From assembly GCA_028283605.1 (NCBI GenBank), contig JAPWKH010000022.1, forward strand, positions 1 through 64,000: a DNA stretch of 64,000 nt, in the 5' to 3' direction. Below the pieces are notes generated by a model, which did not search any database, was not told where the DNA came from, and saw only the letters and a program-made list of their open reading frames with translations. Made by a program: the position numbers and the translations under genes. This document shows, one piece after another, positions 7,028 through 18,113 of the stretch. This DNA comes from Arachidicoccus sp. (GTDB lineage Bacteria > Bacteroidota > Bacteroidia > Chitinophagales > Chitinophagaceae). Position 1 is the stretch's first letter; every line of letters begins with the position of its first letter.

Positions 7028-9898
7028 AGCGTTGATGCCAAGCGCTTTCCAGTCGATTTTCAGATGAATATTCACATCGGTTTTTGCCCAGCTTGCGAGC
7101 GATATTAAAACAGATTTATCTTTTTTATAAATGGTTACAGGCACGTCTTCATTATCTGTTTTTACGGGATTATTGTCTACCCAATAACCAATCATTTTCG
7201 CATCGCCGATACCAAAATCATCCCACACTTTCCACAGCGGTCGCGGATCTGCATTATCAAACCAAAGCAATCTATCCGTCATTCCATACAACATTCCGCG
7301 CCATGCGTTGCCGTTGTTTTCCAGCATTTCGCCCATTAATCCAAAAGGAATTCCTGAACTTTCCGTCAGATAAAAATCTTTGGAATTATTTTCATAATCA
7401 AACTTTTCACCAAACCACAAACGATTCAGGTAAGGAAACAATTCCATATACAACATCGCACTATTATTCCAGCCATCAGCTTTGTCATATTGATTGGCTG
7501 AATGTAAATCAATCAACCCGGGATGATTATTCTGTAACAACGCACGTTTGACACGTTTCATAATGTCGCGGTCAAAAGCTACATCGTCTAAATACAATCC
7601 ATCTATGCCTACATTTTTTACAAGCCATTTAGTTCCTTCTACATAATAGTTGTGCCAGCGGCTCATGCCATTTTGAACAATTGCTGCATCATTCGCTTCG
7701 GGTGTGTACCAGCCTGCAATATAATTGCTGTCGAGATGTTCGCACAACCACGCATAACCATTGCCTTTGCCGGGCGAAAATATTTCAGTTCCAAGACTAA
7801 ACAACGCAGGTAATTCATAAGCGCGATTGGACAATTCACGAACCGTGTTGTAAATTTTTACATACTGGTTATTTCTATGCGCGCTATCAATATATGCTTT
7901 CATTTCTTTGTTTAAAATAAAAGGATAATTGATATAAGGATTAATTTGTGTACCCTGATGAATATTGATAACAGTTGCGCCCAAAGCCTTCGCAGTATCT
8001 GTGTTTATGTATTTATGAATGTAACGGTTTGCAAAATGCGATTTTGTATCCAATGCATGAAATGGCGTGAATAACAACCTGAAATTGTAATATAAAGTAT
8101 CGCCTTTTTTCATGCTGCGCGCACCTGAATAATTATCTGCAAGAATAGCTTTTCCTTTTTGTGAAATATTGATGCCGCCTTTGTTTTCATTGCCCCACGA
8201 ATCAGGTAACAACAATGGCTTTTGCAAATAAAAATTGGTATTTAACGGACGAACATAGTGCTCGTCTCGCAACGAATATTGCAAGCCTGCGTTTACATCG
8301 CCAAGCCACGCGCCGTCTTGATTTAAGGTATCAACATGCCATTTCCATGCAATGCTGTCCGGACGTTTTTGCCCAATATTTCCCAATCCTAAAATGTACT
8401 TTGTCACACTTGGCTGAAAAGGAATATGCAACGCAGTGCCTTTGAAATCCACATCTTGCAAAGCAATTACTTTAACAGTAAAATTCATAAAGCCATCAAA
8501 TTCCAAGGAACCGGTTACATCCATTTCAATTTCTTGAGAAGTATTTTTTACTTGCCAGGAAATAGTTCCTTCACTTTGCTCGGTATAATCAATCGGAGCA
8601 GAATTGAACTTTATTTCTTTGCCATCTATTTTGGTAAAATGAAAATGAATCGGCTCGGTTAAAACATCTTTCGGCTGATTGCCGATGCCCGTCATTTCTT
8701 GTGTAAAGAAACTTTGCATTTGCGCAGGAAAACCTGTTTTTGCAATCGTTACTTTTCTACCTAATAAAGCAATTTCATCGCCAGATTTATGTAATGGAAT
8801 ATATGGCGGAATCACTGTATTCTTTTCATACAAAGTTGAATTAAGCCATGTTAATCTTGTTTGTTTCCATGGTTCATCAACACCGTTATCTTTAATAATT
8901 TTGTTATTAACTTTTAAAGAAAAATTTATCGTTGTTGATTGTTCGCCTTCTGCTGAAACCTTGACTGTGCCTGAATAAACGCCTGCTTTAGCATTTTCCG
9001 GAATATTGATTGTACACCACAAAGCCTGTACTTTTTTCTGAGGAACATTTACAATAAATGTTTCAGGAATACCAATCCAATTGACGCCTGTTGTATTGAT
9101 GCACTGCATGACTGATTTGCTCAAAACCGCGCCGGACGTGGATTTCAAGTCAGAGAATTCAACGTGTACATTTTTCAAATCTTTTTTTACAGGATAAATG
9201 CCTAACTGATAAGCAAAATTTTCGCCGCGCAATGCTTCGCCTTTAAAAGAAGTCTGTACGCCTTTTTCAATCCAACGATACGGTAAATCATTCGCCATTT
9301 TTATGGGATGCAATCTGTCTTCCGGAAAAACAAGAAAGGATTTATCATTATTCTTTTTTATTAATTCATCCGTTTCTTTTTGCGTAGCAATTACTTCCAT
9401 CGGATAAAATGAATTGAATTCATTTACCGATTGTATTTCCGTACAAACCGCTTGTGCTGTAGGTTTTGAAGTTTTATTCAGCCAATTTTCATCAGCAGTA
9501 TTTTTAATCTTGTAATAAATTGTTTTAGGATAATAAGTGCCTTTCAAATGATAAGGCATGTAATACACATAATATTTCCCAACGCCCGAAACCGGCTCAA
9601 AGTAAACCGTGCCTTCTTCTCGCGAAATATCTTTCAACAAAACATTTTGAATGATTTGGTTGGTTTGCGCATCCACAACAATCACACCTTTCTGCTGTGG
9701 ATTTTCATCTCTTCTTCTCCATGGGATTACAACTTTTGCCACATCGCTTTTTGTTTTCATCTGCACTATTGCGCGATGATTTCCGAGGCTGTCGCCTTTC
9801 CAATCATTATTTGCATTGGTATACTTCAATACTGGAATTTGTCCTAACAGATTTACACAAGAAATCGTCATAATACCGATAATAAAATATTTATACAT
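6911..9898 (-). CDS. Secreted GH123/DUF6067-like glycoside hydrolase
   Basis: This is a 995-residue exported protein with an N-terminal hydrophobic signal sequence ending near LLGQ. The N-terminal ~350 residues are β-rich (GH123-type N-terminal and middle domains). The C-terminal half resembles the (βα)8 domain of DUF6067/GH123-like proteins, with VGIDGLYLDDVAFDRDIM as the best-conserved segment; its adjacent Asp residues are candidate catalytic residues. The substrate is unknown; characterised GH123 enzymes are β-N-acetylgalactosaminidases. It is a single gene with a promoter-like element upstream (9921-9951), not in a SusCD-type cluster. Its 3' end is the right-hand border of the AT-rich island. 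Confidence 0.72.
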   Translation of the reverse strand: MYKYFIIGIMTISCVNLLGQIPVLKYTNANNDWKGDSLGNHRAIVQMKTKSDVAKVVIPWRRRDENPQQKGVIVVDAQTNQIIQNVLLKDISREEGTVYFEPVSGVGKYYVYYMPYHLKGTYYPKTIYYKIKNTADENWLNKTSKPTAQAVCTEIQSVNEFNSFYPMEVIATQKETDELIKKNNDKSFLVFPEDRLHPIKMANDLPYRWIEKGVQTSFKGEALRGENFAYQLGIYPVKKDLKNVHVEFSDLKSTSGAVLSKSVMQCINTTGVNWIGIPETFIVNVPQKKVQALWCTINIPENAKAGVYSGTVKVSAEGEQSTTINFSLKVNNKIIKDNGVDEPWKQTRLTWLNSTLYEKNTVIPPYIPLHKSGDEIALLGRKVTIAKTGFPAQMQSFFTQEMTGIGNQPKDVLTEPIHFHFTKIDGKEIKFNSAPIDYTEQSEGTISWQVKNTSQEIEMDVTGSLEFDGFMNFTVKVIALQDVDFKGTALHIPFQPSVTKYILGLGNIGQKRPDSIAWKWHVDTLNQDGAWLGDVNAGLQYSLRDEHYVRPLNTNFYLQKPLLLPDSWGNENKGGINISQKGKAILADNYSGARSMKKGDTLYYNFRLLFTPFHALDTKSHFANRYIHKYINTDTAKALGATVINIHQGTQINPYINYPFILNKEMKAYIDSAHRNNQYVKIYNTVRELSNRAYELPALFSLGTEIFSPGKGNGYAWLCEHLDSNYIAGWYTPEANDAAIVQNGMSRWHNYYVEGTKWLVKNVGIDGLYLDDVAFDRDIMKRVKRALLQNNHPGLIDLHSANQYDKADGWNNSAMLYMELFPYLNRLWFGEKFDYENNSKDFYLTESSGIPFGLMGEMLENNGNAWRGMLYGMTDRLLWFDNADPRPLWKVWDDFGIGDAKMIGYWVDNNPVKTDNEDVPVTIYKKDKSVLISLASWAKTDVNIHLKIDWKALGINASTATIVAPEIDKFQPARTFKIDEAIPVEKNNGWLLEVK

Positions 9899-9920
9899 AT
9901 TTTGTTATTTGAAAGAGGGC

Positions 9921-9951
9921 GAAAGATAACTTATTTGAATGTTTTGTACAA
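9921..9951 (-). promoter_or_regulatory. Promoter of the GH123-like gene
   Basis: On the minus strand, TTG (9951-9949), 20 bp, then TATCTTTC (9928-9921). This matches the -33/-7 pattern with 7 of 8 bases in the -7 box. It ends 23 bp upstream of the start codon. Confidence 0.5.
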
Positions 9952-10015
9952 AGGCAATCGTTTGAATGAAATATTGTTTGAATATCTACATGCTGAAGCT
10001 ATAATAATTATACCA

Positions 10016-11296
10016 CTAAACTTTCAATTTCTGCGTATCCGATTTTAGGTTTCCTTGCCTGTGATCTCTGAAGATAAGCGTAGCCACAATACAGATCACG
10101 CCCATGCTTACCATTGCCCAAACGCCGCTTGAAACCTGTGCAATAGAACCGGACACCAAACTGCCAAAAGGCATTGTGCCTTGTAAGCATACGGTATAAA
10201 AACTCATCACGCGGCCACGCATATCATCTGCTACATATTCCTGCAATAAAGTATTGGTACATGCCGTATGCATCATTTGTGCCAAACCGCCAAACGCCAT
10301 AAAAATGGAAGATAAAAATAAGGAATGTGAGAATGCAAAAGCAATCATGGCAGAGCCTAATAAAAAACCTGTAAACGATACAATTTGCCTCATAACAGAA
10401 GGCTTCCTTCTTTCCGTAAGCAACAAGGCGCCTGTTATAGCACCGATACCTGCGGAGCTTAACAACCAGCCAAGTGTATTGGCATTTCCTTTCAAAATAT
10501 CTTTTGCGAAAACCGGAGCGAGTGTTCTGAGAGAAGCATTGCAAAAACTTATAAAAGCCAATAGTAGTAACAAAGAACGCATAATCTTATGCGCATTGAT
10601 ATAGCGGACACCTTCTTTTAACTGCTCCCAAACATTTCCTTTATCCTTGATCGTTTCCCTGTCAGATTTTATTCTCATTAATAATAAAGAACCTGTAACG
10701 ATTGCATAGCTTAATGCATTTGCCATAAAGCACCAGCCTTCGCCCACAACATTAATCATAATACCTGCAACTGATGGACCGATGAGCCGCGACATGTTAA
10801 AAACCGTTGAGTTTACTGCAATTGCATTGGGCAGTGCAGCTTTATCCCTATTTACCATTTCCACAACGAATGATTGACGAATAGGCACCTCAAACGCGTT
10901 AATTACCCCAAGGCATAAGCTTAAGATTATAATATGACCAATATCGACAACATGCATGAATGTGATAATGCCTAACAAAACTGCCTGAATCATGGCAAGT
11001 GATTCAATCCGTATCAATGCCTTATGCTTATCCCATCTGTCTGCAAAAACGCCGGCAAAAGGCGCAATTAAAAAGATAGGAACTTGTTCGCAAAAACCTA
11101 CCAGGCCCAATAAAAAGGCGGACTTTGTAAGTGTATAAGCCAGCCATATCATAGCCATGCGTTGTATCCATGTACCTATATTGGAAAGGCATTGCCCAAC
11201 TAAGAATAATTTATAATTTCGATAAAGCAGCGCCCTTTGCTGTGAAAAATAATTCTTGAAAAAGCGCCTTGTGCTTCTAAAAATATTTGCGCTCAT
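10016..11296 (-). CDS. MFS transporter, EntS/MFS_3-like exporter
   Basis: This is a 12-helix major facilitator protein of 426 residues with start at MSANIFRSTRRFF; a longer frame to 11392 has an implausible N-terminus. The segment RNYKLFLVGQCLSNIGTWIQ followed by an RWDKHK-type loop 2-3 (FADRWDKHKALI) is typical of the MFS_3/EntS group. These are inner-membrane proton-driven exporters of siderophores or drugs; the substrate here cannot be told. It lies downstream of the glycerol cluster on the same strand, but it has its own -7 box at 11310 and a 114-bp gap, so it is probably a separate unit. Confidence 0.8.
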   Translation of the reverse strand: MSANIFRSTRRFFKNYFSQQRALLYRNYKLFLVGQCLSNIGTWIQRMAMIWLAYTLTKSAFLLGLVGFCEQVPIFLIAPFAGVFADRWDKHKALIRIESLAMIQAVLLGIITFMHVVDIGHIIILSLCLGVINAFEVPIRQSFVVEMVNRDKAALPNAIAVNSTVFNMSRLIGPSVAGIMINVVGEGWCFMANALSYAIVTGSLLLMRIKSDRETIKDKGNVWEQLKEGVRYINAHKIMRSLLLLLAFISFCNASLRTLAPVFAKDILKGNANTLGWLLSSAGIGAITGALLLTERRKPSVMRQIVSFTGFLLGSAMIAFAFSHSLFLSSIFMAFGGLAQMMHTACTNTLLQEYVADDMRGRVMSFYTVCLQGTMPFGSLVSGSIAQVSSGVWAMVSMGVICIVATLIFRDHRQGNLKSDTQKLKV

Positions 11297-11309
11297 GTAA
11301 GATTGTACA

Positions 11310-11317
11310 CAAATATA
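11310..11317 (-). promoter_or_regulatory. -7 box upstream of the MFS gene
   Basis: The minus strand reads TATATTTG, an exact TAnnTTTG match 13 bp before the start codon at 11296. No -33 TTG was found at the expected spacing. Confidence 0.4.
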
Positions 11318-11410
11318 CAAAAACGAAAAATAAGGATTGTCTGTAAAATAGTTAAGCCGAAATGTATTATTACTCGTTCGGCTTAGTCTCAATATTTTTT
11401 AATAGCATAA

Positions 11411-12220
11411 TTAAAAGAATACAGTAGAAAAATCAACGTGCGCCTGATTTAAATTGGGATTCCACGATACTGTTCCGGATAACGGAAATGTGTGGTGCAG
11501 AATATTTACATTGTGTGTGGCAACAAATCCGATATTGGTAAAATCTGCATTTCTCTTAACTGTATAAAAAGTTCCTTTTACTTCATTACCTTCAACATTT
11601 TTATTATGGTCAGGACTGAAGGCAAAAGCACCGCCTATAATTAATGAAAGATTGATATCCTTATTCATTACAGCAGGAATAGTCAATTGAGTATAATTGG
11701 AATAAAGATTCTTTTTATTATCCCAGCCTCTGTCTCTCCCGAATATAACTGTAGAAGTATAAATGGCTAAAGGATATTTTCCTTGTAAAGTGTATCCCAA
11801 ATCAAAGTCTATAAAATGTCCTGTTTCATCGGCATTGTAATTGAATACCTGCGTATGATTATATTTCGCGGAATCATCAAAATTATAAATATCCCAAACT
11901 GCGGCTGTGAATCCTTTTTTGTTGTAAGTGACGAAATAATCAAATTCTTTATACGTACCTGATATCGCATTGTTATACCAAACGCCGACCTTCAGGCTTT
12001 TATCACTTGTTTGTAGCCCGACGGACGGTTCTATTACCGGAACATTATTTACGGCAAGGCCTCGCCATAAGTGCATGCTTTCAAATTGGAGGCTGAAAAA
12101 TACCGGACTACTCTTCTTATTATTAACAAGATTTTCATCATTATCTTGAGCCGATAAATTTTGCGAAATTGCCAATAATAAAATAAAAAATAAAAATGTA
12201 TAATTTTTTGTGCTTCGCAT
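11411..12220 (-). CDS. Outer-membrane β-barrel protein of the glycerol cluster
   Basis: This is a 269-residue protein with a clear signal peptide (FLFFILLLAISQNLSAQ). Alternating hydrophobic/polar strands fill the length, and it ends in a terminal Phe (DFSTVFF), the usual outer-membrane insertion signal. No named family was recognised with certainty; it looks like the small MipA/TorF-type putative porins. It lies 103 bp downstream of glpF on the same strand, which suggests it helps glycerol or a related substrate across the outer membrane. That role is inferred from position only. Confidence 0.65.
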   Translation of the reverse strand: MRSTKNYTFLFFILLLAISQNLSAQDNDENLVNNKKSSPVFFSLQFESMHLWRGLAVNNVPVIEPSVGLQTSDKSLKVGVWYNNAISGTYKEFDYFVTYNKKGFTAAVWDIYNFDDSAKYNHTQVFNYNADETGHFIDFDLGYTLQGKYPLAIYTSTVIFGRDRGWDNKKNLYSNYTQLTIPAVMNKDINLSLIIGGAFAFSPDHNKNVEGNEVKGTFYTVKRNADFTNIGFVATHNVNILHHTFPLSGTVSWNPNLNQAHVDFSTVFF

Positions 12221-12323
12221 GGCTTATTTTTTAATGGTTAATTTTTTACAGAATATAAAACTCCCTTCGGGCAATTTTTTTCAAAAAAATAAGGTCAATT
12301 ATTTTATTGGATAAAGAATGAGT

Positions 12324-13061
12324 TTATCCGACTTTTATATATAACAATGCTGCTATCAATGCTCCTGCAATTGGCGCTATCACAGGTAACCACGCATAAT
12401 TCCAATTGCTGCTCCCTTTGCCTTTTATAGGAACAAGCGCATGAATTATGCGAGGCCCCAAATCTCTGGCCGGATTGATTGCATAACCGGTAGTTCCGCC
12501 AAGGCTGAGGCCGATTACCCAAACAAGAAATGCAACAGGAATGGCGCCTAATGAACCCATTCCAACCGGAGTGGGCTCTGTGCCAGACTGAATACTCGGA
12601 TTAGTGAAATGAAAGATTGTATATACTAATACAAACGTACCTATGACTTCGCTAATAAAATTTAAGGGAGTATTCTTGATAGCAGGACCGGTACAAAATA
12701 CGCCTAATTGCGCACCGGGTTCTTCTGCCGTAGCATCAAAATGATCTTTATACATAAGCCAGACAAGGAAAGCGCCGATCATTGCGCCAATCAATTGTGC
12801 AGCAATAAAAGATGGCACTTCGCTCCATGCAAATTTTCCTGCTGCTGCTAAAGCAATAGTAACCGCCGGATTTAGATGTGCGCCACTCACAGGCCCAGCA
12901 ACTACAACACCTACATATACAGCCAAAGCCCAACCTGTGGTAATTACTATCCACCCGGAACCATTACCAATTGTTTTCTTAAGCGCCACGTTGGCTACTA
13001 CTCCGCCGCCTAATAAAATAAGCAACATTGTTCCTAAAATTTCTGCGATAAAAGGTGTCAT
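12324..13061 (-). CDS. glpF: Glycerol uptake facilitator (aquaglyceroporin)
   Basis: This is a 245-residue MIP-family channel with both NPA boxes: GAHLNPAVTIALA in the first half and YAINPARDLGPR in the second. The Asp after the second NPAR box (NPARD) is the residue typical of glycerol-permeable rather than water-only channels. Six membrane helices fit the length. It moves glycerol across the inner membrane by facilitated diffusion. It lies 41 bp after glpK on the same strand, so uptake and phosphorylation are probably co-transcribed. Confidence 0.95.
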   Translation of the reverse strand: MTPFIAEILGTMLLILLGGGVVANVALKKTIGNGSGWIVITTGWALAVYVGVVVAGPVSGAHLNPAVTIALAAAGKFAWSEVPSFIAAQLIGAMIGAFLVWLMYKDHFDATAEEPGAQLGVFCTGPAIKNTPLNFISEVIGTFVLVYTIFHFTNPSIQSGTEPTPVGMGSLGAIPVAFLVWVIGLSLGGTTGYAINPARDLGPRIIHALVPIKGKGSSNWNYAWLPVIAPIAGALIAALLYIKVG

Positions 13062-13102
13062 AATAAGTATTTGTTTAAGGAGTTAAAAAATTTATTACTT
13101 TT

Positions 13103-14665
<1,563 letters not shown>

Positions 14666-14708
14666 TTACATACAAACGGTTGTTTTAAGCGAAATAAATA
14701 AATGTGTT

Positions 14709-16274
14709 TTACAATAAATATATTTTTGCTAAGCTGGCAAATGCCTCTGATTCGGCCTTAATCCAATTTTCATCTTTATTGAGTTCTTTTGCCATTATAG
14801 CAGCTATCTTCGGTCCAGCTTCAATTGCAGCATTTGCATCAAGAAATAATAAGCGGAAACGGCGTGACAAAACATCTTCTACATGAAGTGCATATTCATG
14901 ACGAATTGCCCAAATAACCATGGCTTTTGTAAAAGGATATTTCGGGTGAATAAATTCTTTACCATCTGAAATTGAATCCGCCAATTTTTCAATTTTTTCT
15001 AAATCAGATCCGTAAAAGCCGGTAAGCGATTGCTCATCTAACCGGTCATTTTGCAGATAACCATGGATTTTCATAGATTCTGTTACGCAAGCCTTTAGGT
15101 CGATGTTTCCTACATGTATTGCTCTGTCAATTGTATCTTCTGCCATTTTTCTGAACGTAGTCCATTTGCCGCCTGTGATAGTAACGAGTCCTGAATCGGA
15201 AACAATTATTTTGTGGCTGCGTGATATTTCTTTGGTGCTTTCGTTTTCTTTCTCCGGAGCGGCCAATGGGCGAAGCCCGGCAAAAACTGCCAGTACGTCC
15301 TTTTTTGTGGGCGGTTTTATGAGATATTTTGCTGCCGTCTGCAAGATAAAATCCACTTCTTCATCCAATGCTTTAGGTTCCAGTTCAGGGTGATCACGAA
15401 GCGTATCGGTAGTTCCGATGACTAACTTACCATGCCAAGGAACTGCAAATAATACGCGGCCATCATCTGTCTTAGGAATCATTAAAGCATTTTTGCCGGG
15501 CAAAAATGAGCGGTCAATAACAATATGCACGCCCTGGCTCGGGCGGACGATATGCCGCGCATTCGGATTATCCATTTGCAAAATATTATCCACATATACG
15601 CCGGTTGCATTAATTACTACTGCACCGGTTGCATTGTATTCAATGCCTGTTTCTGTATCTTTTACAACTATTCCTTTTACTTTCTTTTCATTATCTTTTA
15701 AAAGCCCTATTACTTTTGTATAATTTAAAACAGTAGCGCCATTTTCGATAGCGGTTTGTGCAATATTTAATGCCAGCCGCGCATCATCGAACTGTCCATC
15801 GTGATAAACGACACCGCCTCTTAATCCTTTTTGCCTGATAGTCGGCAAGTCTTCTATAACTTCCTTTTTGTTGATGTACTTTGATTTTCCTAAACTTAAT
15901 TTACCTGCAAGGAAATCGTAAAACTTTAAACCAATTGTGTATTTTAAATTGTCGAACAAAGAATAATTAGGAATTACGAAAGTCTCATTTTTAGTGAGGT
16001 GCGGCGCATTTTTCAATAAAAGTCCCCGTTCATGGCACGCTTCTTTTACCAATCCGAGATCTCCTTGCGCCATATACCGAACGCCGCCGTGAACAAGTTT
16101 TGTAGCTTTGCTGGAAGTACCTTTGGCAAAATCTGCCTGCTCTACTAATAATGTTTTATATCCTCTCGAGGCAGCATCCATCGCCGAACCCAAACCCGTT
16201 GCCCCACCGCCAATGATGATAATATCCCACTGCGAAACTTCTCTCAACTGCTGAATCAATTCTTCCCTTTTCAC
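14709..16274 (-). CDS. glpD: Glycerol-3-phosphate dehydrogenase (FAD-dependent, respiratory)
   Basis: This is a 521-residue flavoprotein that oxidises glycerol 3-phosphate to dihydroxyacetone phosphate and passes electrons to the quinone pool at the inner membrane. The FAD-binding motif IIGGGATGLGSAMDAASRGY is at residues ~20-40, followed by TKLVHGGVRYMAQGDL. The start codon is GTG at 16274, next to a TTTCGT motif. It is first in the glpD-glpK-glpF order and is divergent from a DeoR-type regulator, sharing a 140-bp promoter region. Confidence 0.96.
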   Translation of the reverse strand: MKREELIQQLREVSQWDIIIIGGGATGLGSAMDAASRGYKTLLVEQADFAKGTSSKATKLVHGGVRYMAQGDLGLVKEACHERGLLLKNAPHLTKNETFVIPNYSLFDNLKYTIGLKFYDFLAGKLSLGKSKYINKKEVIEDLPTIRQKGLRGGVVYHDGQFDDARLALNIAQTAIENGATVLNYTKVIGLLKDNEKKVKGIVVKDTETGIEYNATGAVVINATGVYVDNILQMDNPNARHIVRPSQGVHIVIDRSFLPGKNALMIPKTDDGRVLFAVPWHGKLVIGTTDTLRDHPELEPKALDEEVDFILQTAAKYLIKPPTKKDVLAVFAGLRPLAAPEKENESTKEISRSHKIIVSDSGLVTITGGKWTTFRKMAEDTIDRAIHVGNIDLKACVTESMKIHGYLQNDRLDEQSLTGFYGSDLEKIEKLADSISDGKEFIHPKYPFTKAMVIWAIRHEYALHVEDVLSRRFRLLFLDANAAIEAGPKIAAIMAKELNKDENWIKAESEAFASLAKIYLL

Positions 16275-16311
16275 TTTCGTTTTATTTTGTATTAATTTCT
16301 TTTTATTTCGT
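16275..16311. promoter_or_regulatory. Candidate DeoR-type operator, paired TTTCGT motifs
   Basis: Two direct TTTCGT copies lie at 16275-16280 and 16306-16311, exactly 31 bp apart start to start (three helical turns). They sit between the glpD start codon and its -7 box. DeoR-family regulators often bind repeated short direct motifs of this type. The link to the neighbouring regulator is inferred. Confidence 0.35.
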
Positions 16312-16341
16312 AAAGTTACTTTTTGTTTCTTTATTTTCCAA
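16311..16341 (-). promoter_or_regulatory. Promoter of glpD-glpK-glpF
   Basis: On the minus strand, TTG (16341-16339), a 20-bp spacer, then TAACTTTA (16318-16311), 7 of 8 to TAnnTTTG. It lies 37 bp upstream of the GTG start of glpD. Confidence 0.55.
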
Positions 16342-16357
16342 ATTCTTTTTAAAATTT

Positions 16358-16386
16358 TTGAAAAAATTTCATTTATTCTATCTTTG
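16358..16386 (+). promoter_or_regulatory. Promoter of the DeoR-family regulator
   Basis: TTG (16358-16360), an 18-bp spacer, then a perfect TATCTTTG (16379-16386). The ATG follows 28 bp further on (16415). It is back to back with the glpD promoter. Confidence 0.65.
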
Positions 16387-16414
16387 TTATATCCGCAACA
16401 AGAAACTATTCACA

Positions 16415-17188
16415 ATGAAATTGGAAACGCTTGCGCAAAGACACGCATATATTCTAAAGCGATTGCAAAAAGAAGAAAACATAAGAGTAAATGATTTATG
16501 CGATGCGCTCGGTGTTTCATCAGTAACAATTCGTAAGGATTTGAAACTTTTAGAAGATAAAAATCTTTTATTCAGAAGTCACGGAAGCATCAGCAAAATA
16601 AATCCTTATACGAAAGATGTAAACGTTCGCGAAAAAGAACAGGTACATCTTGAAGAAAAAATACGCATCGGTAATTTTGCAGCTACGCAGGTAGAAGCGG
16701 GAGAAGCTATTATCATTGCATCGGGTACTACAGTACTTCAAATGGCAAAAGCAATATCGGTACAGGGAAGGCTTACGGTGCTTACTTCTGCCATGAATGT
16801 GGCCATGGCTTTATTGTCTCCGCAACAGGATTTTGAAGTGGTGCAACTGGGAGGCATCGTGCGGAAAACTTCTACTTCCGTTACAGGACATTTTGCCGAG
16901 ACAATGCTGGAAAATTTCGCGTGTAGTAAACTATTTCTGGGTGTAGACGGTATTGATATACAGCAGGGATGTACTACATCCAATATGATGGAAGCGCGTT
17001 TGAATAAAACGATGATAGATTCCGCACAGAAAACAATTGTGTTGACGGATTCAACGAAATTCGGCAGAAGAGGTTTCTGTAAGATATGCGGTATTCATGA
17101 CATAGACATGCTCATTACCGATGACGGCATTGCAGATAGCTATGCCAAATGGCTGGAAAACGAAGGGATTGAGTTAAAAATAGCTTAG
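16415..17188 (+). CDS. DeoR-family transcriptional regulator (glycerol cluster)
   Basis: This is a 257-residue regulator with an N-terminal winged HTH (LAQRHAYILKRLQKEENIRV, then DLCDALGVSSVTIRKDLKLL) and a C-terminal DeoR sensor domain of the ISOCOT sugar-phosphate-binding fold (HFAETMLENFACSKLFLGVDG region). The start at 16415 fits the family N-terminus; an upstream in-frame Met at 16358 lies within the promoter. It is divergent from glpD, so it probably represses the glycerol genes in response to glycerol 3-phosphate, like GlpR. The effector is inferred. Its stop codon overlaps the convergent panC stop by 3 bp. Confidence 0.88.
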   Translation: MKLETLAQRHAYILKRLQKEENIRVNDLCDALGVSSVTIRKDLKLLEDKNLLFRSHGSISKINPYTKDVNVREKEQVHLEEKIRIGNFAATQVEAGEAIIIASGTTVLQMAKAISVQGRLTVLTSAMNVAMALLSPQQDFEVVQLGGIVRKTSTSVTGHFAETMLENFACSKLFLGVDGIDIQQGCTTSNMMEARLNKTMIDSAQKTIVLTDSTKFGRRGFCKICGIHDIDMLITDDGIADSYAKWLENEGIELKIA

Positions 17189-18033
17189 TTCATCAGCATA
17201 TTATCTATTAAACGTATATCTCCCATATATGCTGCAATTAAAACAATAATTTGTGTGGATGAATTATATTTTATTAAAGGGGTTAAAGTTTTTGCATCGC
17301 AGATTTCGATATAATCAATCTTACGAAAGCCACTATTCATCAGTATTTCGGAAGCATGTTGTTTAATTTCTCCAAAAGATGTTTTTGTAATATTTTCCTT
17401 TATATACAACAGGCTTTTATAAATAGCCGCAGCTTTTTCTTTTTCATTATCGCTTAAACGAATATTACGGCTGCTGCTTGCTAAACCTGATGCTTCACGT
17501 AATGTTTCCCCGATAATCATTTTAACAGGATGGTGTTTTAACTCAATCATTTTTTGAACAACCATGATTTGTTGAAAATCTTTTTGTCCCATACAAATAA
17601 AATCAGGATGTATGATATTCAGTAATCTGTCCACTACCTGGCAAACGCCTTGAAAATGCCCCGGACGAAATTCGCCTTCCAAAATAGTTTCGATAAAACC
17701 TAAATCGTAAGGCTGTTTCAATTCTTCTCCATCGGGATAAATTTCTTTCTCCGAAGGAAGGAATAATATATCGCACCGGTTGGTTTCCAATAAATAAATA
17801 TCCTTATCAATTGTGCTGGGATATTTATTGAAATCTTCACTGTTGTTGAATTGCGTAGGATTTACAAAAATGCTGCAAACAACAATATCACATTTTTGTT
17901 GCGCTTGTTTTATCAAAGATAAATGCCCCTGATGCAGCGCACCCATTGTAGGTACAAAACCGATGGTTTTATTTTCTGCTTTTAATTTTTGAAGGTGCTT
18001 TTGTAAGTCGGAAATATGTTTAAATAAAATCAT
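17185..18033 (-). CDS. panC: Pantothenate synthetase
   Basis: This is a 282-residue enzyme that joins pantoate and β-alanine with ATP to make pantothenate, the coenzyme A precursor. The nucleotidyltransferase signature FVPTMGALHQGHLSLI (with the HIGH-like QGH) is at residues ~25-40. The pantoate-site region (FVNPTQFNNSEDF) and the second signature (MGQKDFQQ) are also present. The length is normal. It is not in an operon with panB or panD here. Confidence 0.96.
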   Translation of the reverse strand: MILFKHISDLQKHLQKLKAENKTIGFVPTMGALHQGHLSLIKQAQQKCDIVVCSIFVNPTQFNNSEDFNKYPSTIDKDIYLLETNRCDILFLPSEKEIYPDGEELKQPYDLGFIETILEGEFRPGHFQGVCQVVDRLLNIIHPDFICMGQKDFQQIMVVQKMIELKHHPVKMIIGETLREASGLASSSRNIRLSDNEKEKAAAIYKSLLYIKENITKTSFGEIKQHASEILMNSGFRKIDYIEICDAKTLTPLIKYNSSTQIIVLIAAYMGDIRLIDNMLMN

Positions 18034-18037
18034 TCGG

Positions 18038-18045
18038 CAAAAGTA
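18038..18045 (-). promoter_or_regulatory. -7 box of panC, very close to the start codon
   Basis: The minus strand reads TACTTTTG, an exact TAnnTTTG match that ends 4 bp before the panC ATG (18033). Transcription from it would start at about the first codon, giving a leaderless or nearly leaderless mRNA. Confidence 0.4.
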
Positions 18046-18113
18046 ATCCAGATGATATAATATTTTCGTTTAAAATACTTCGGGATAAATTTATTGTAAA
18101 TGTATTTTCAAAA

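Noticed and set aside
7084-7551. Plus-strand reading frame of 155 codons
   Set aside because: It is antisense to the GH123-like gene, with a composition typical of a shadow frame.
10224-10544. Minus-strand frame of 106 codons within the MFS gene
   Set aside because: It is an overlapping out-of-frame reading of the MFS transporter, whose motifs are clear in the other frame.
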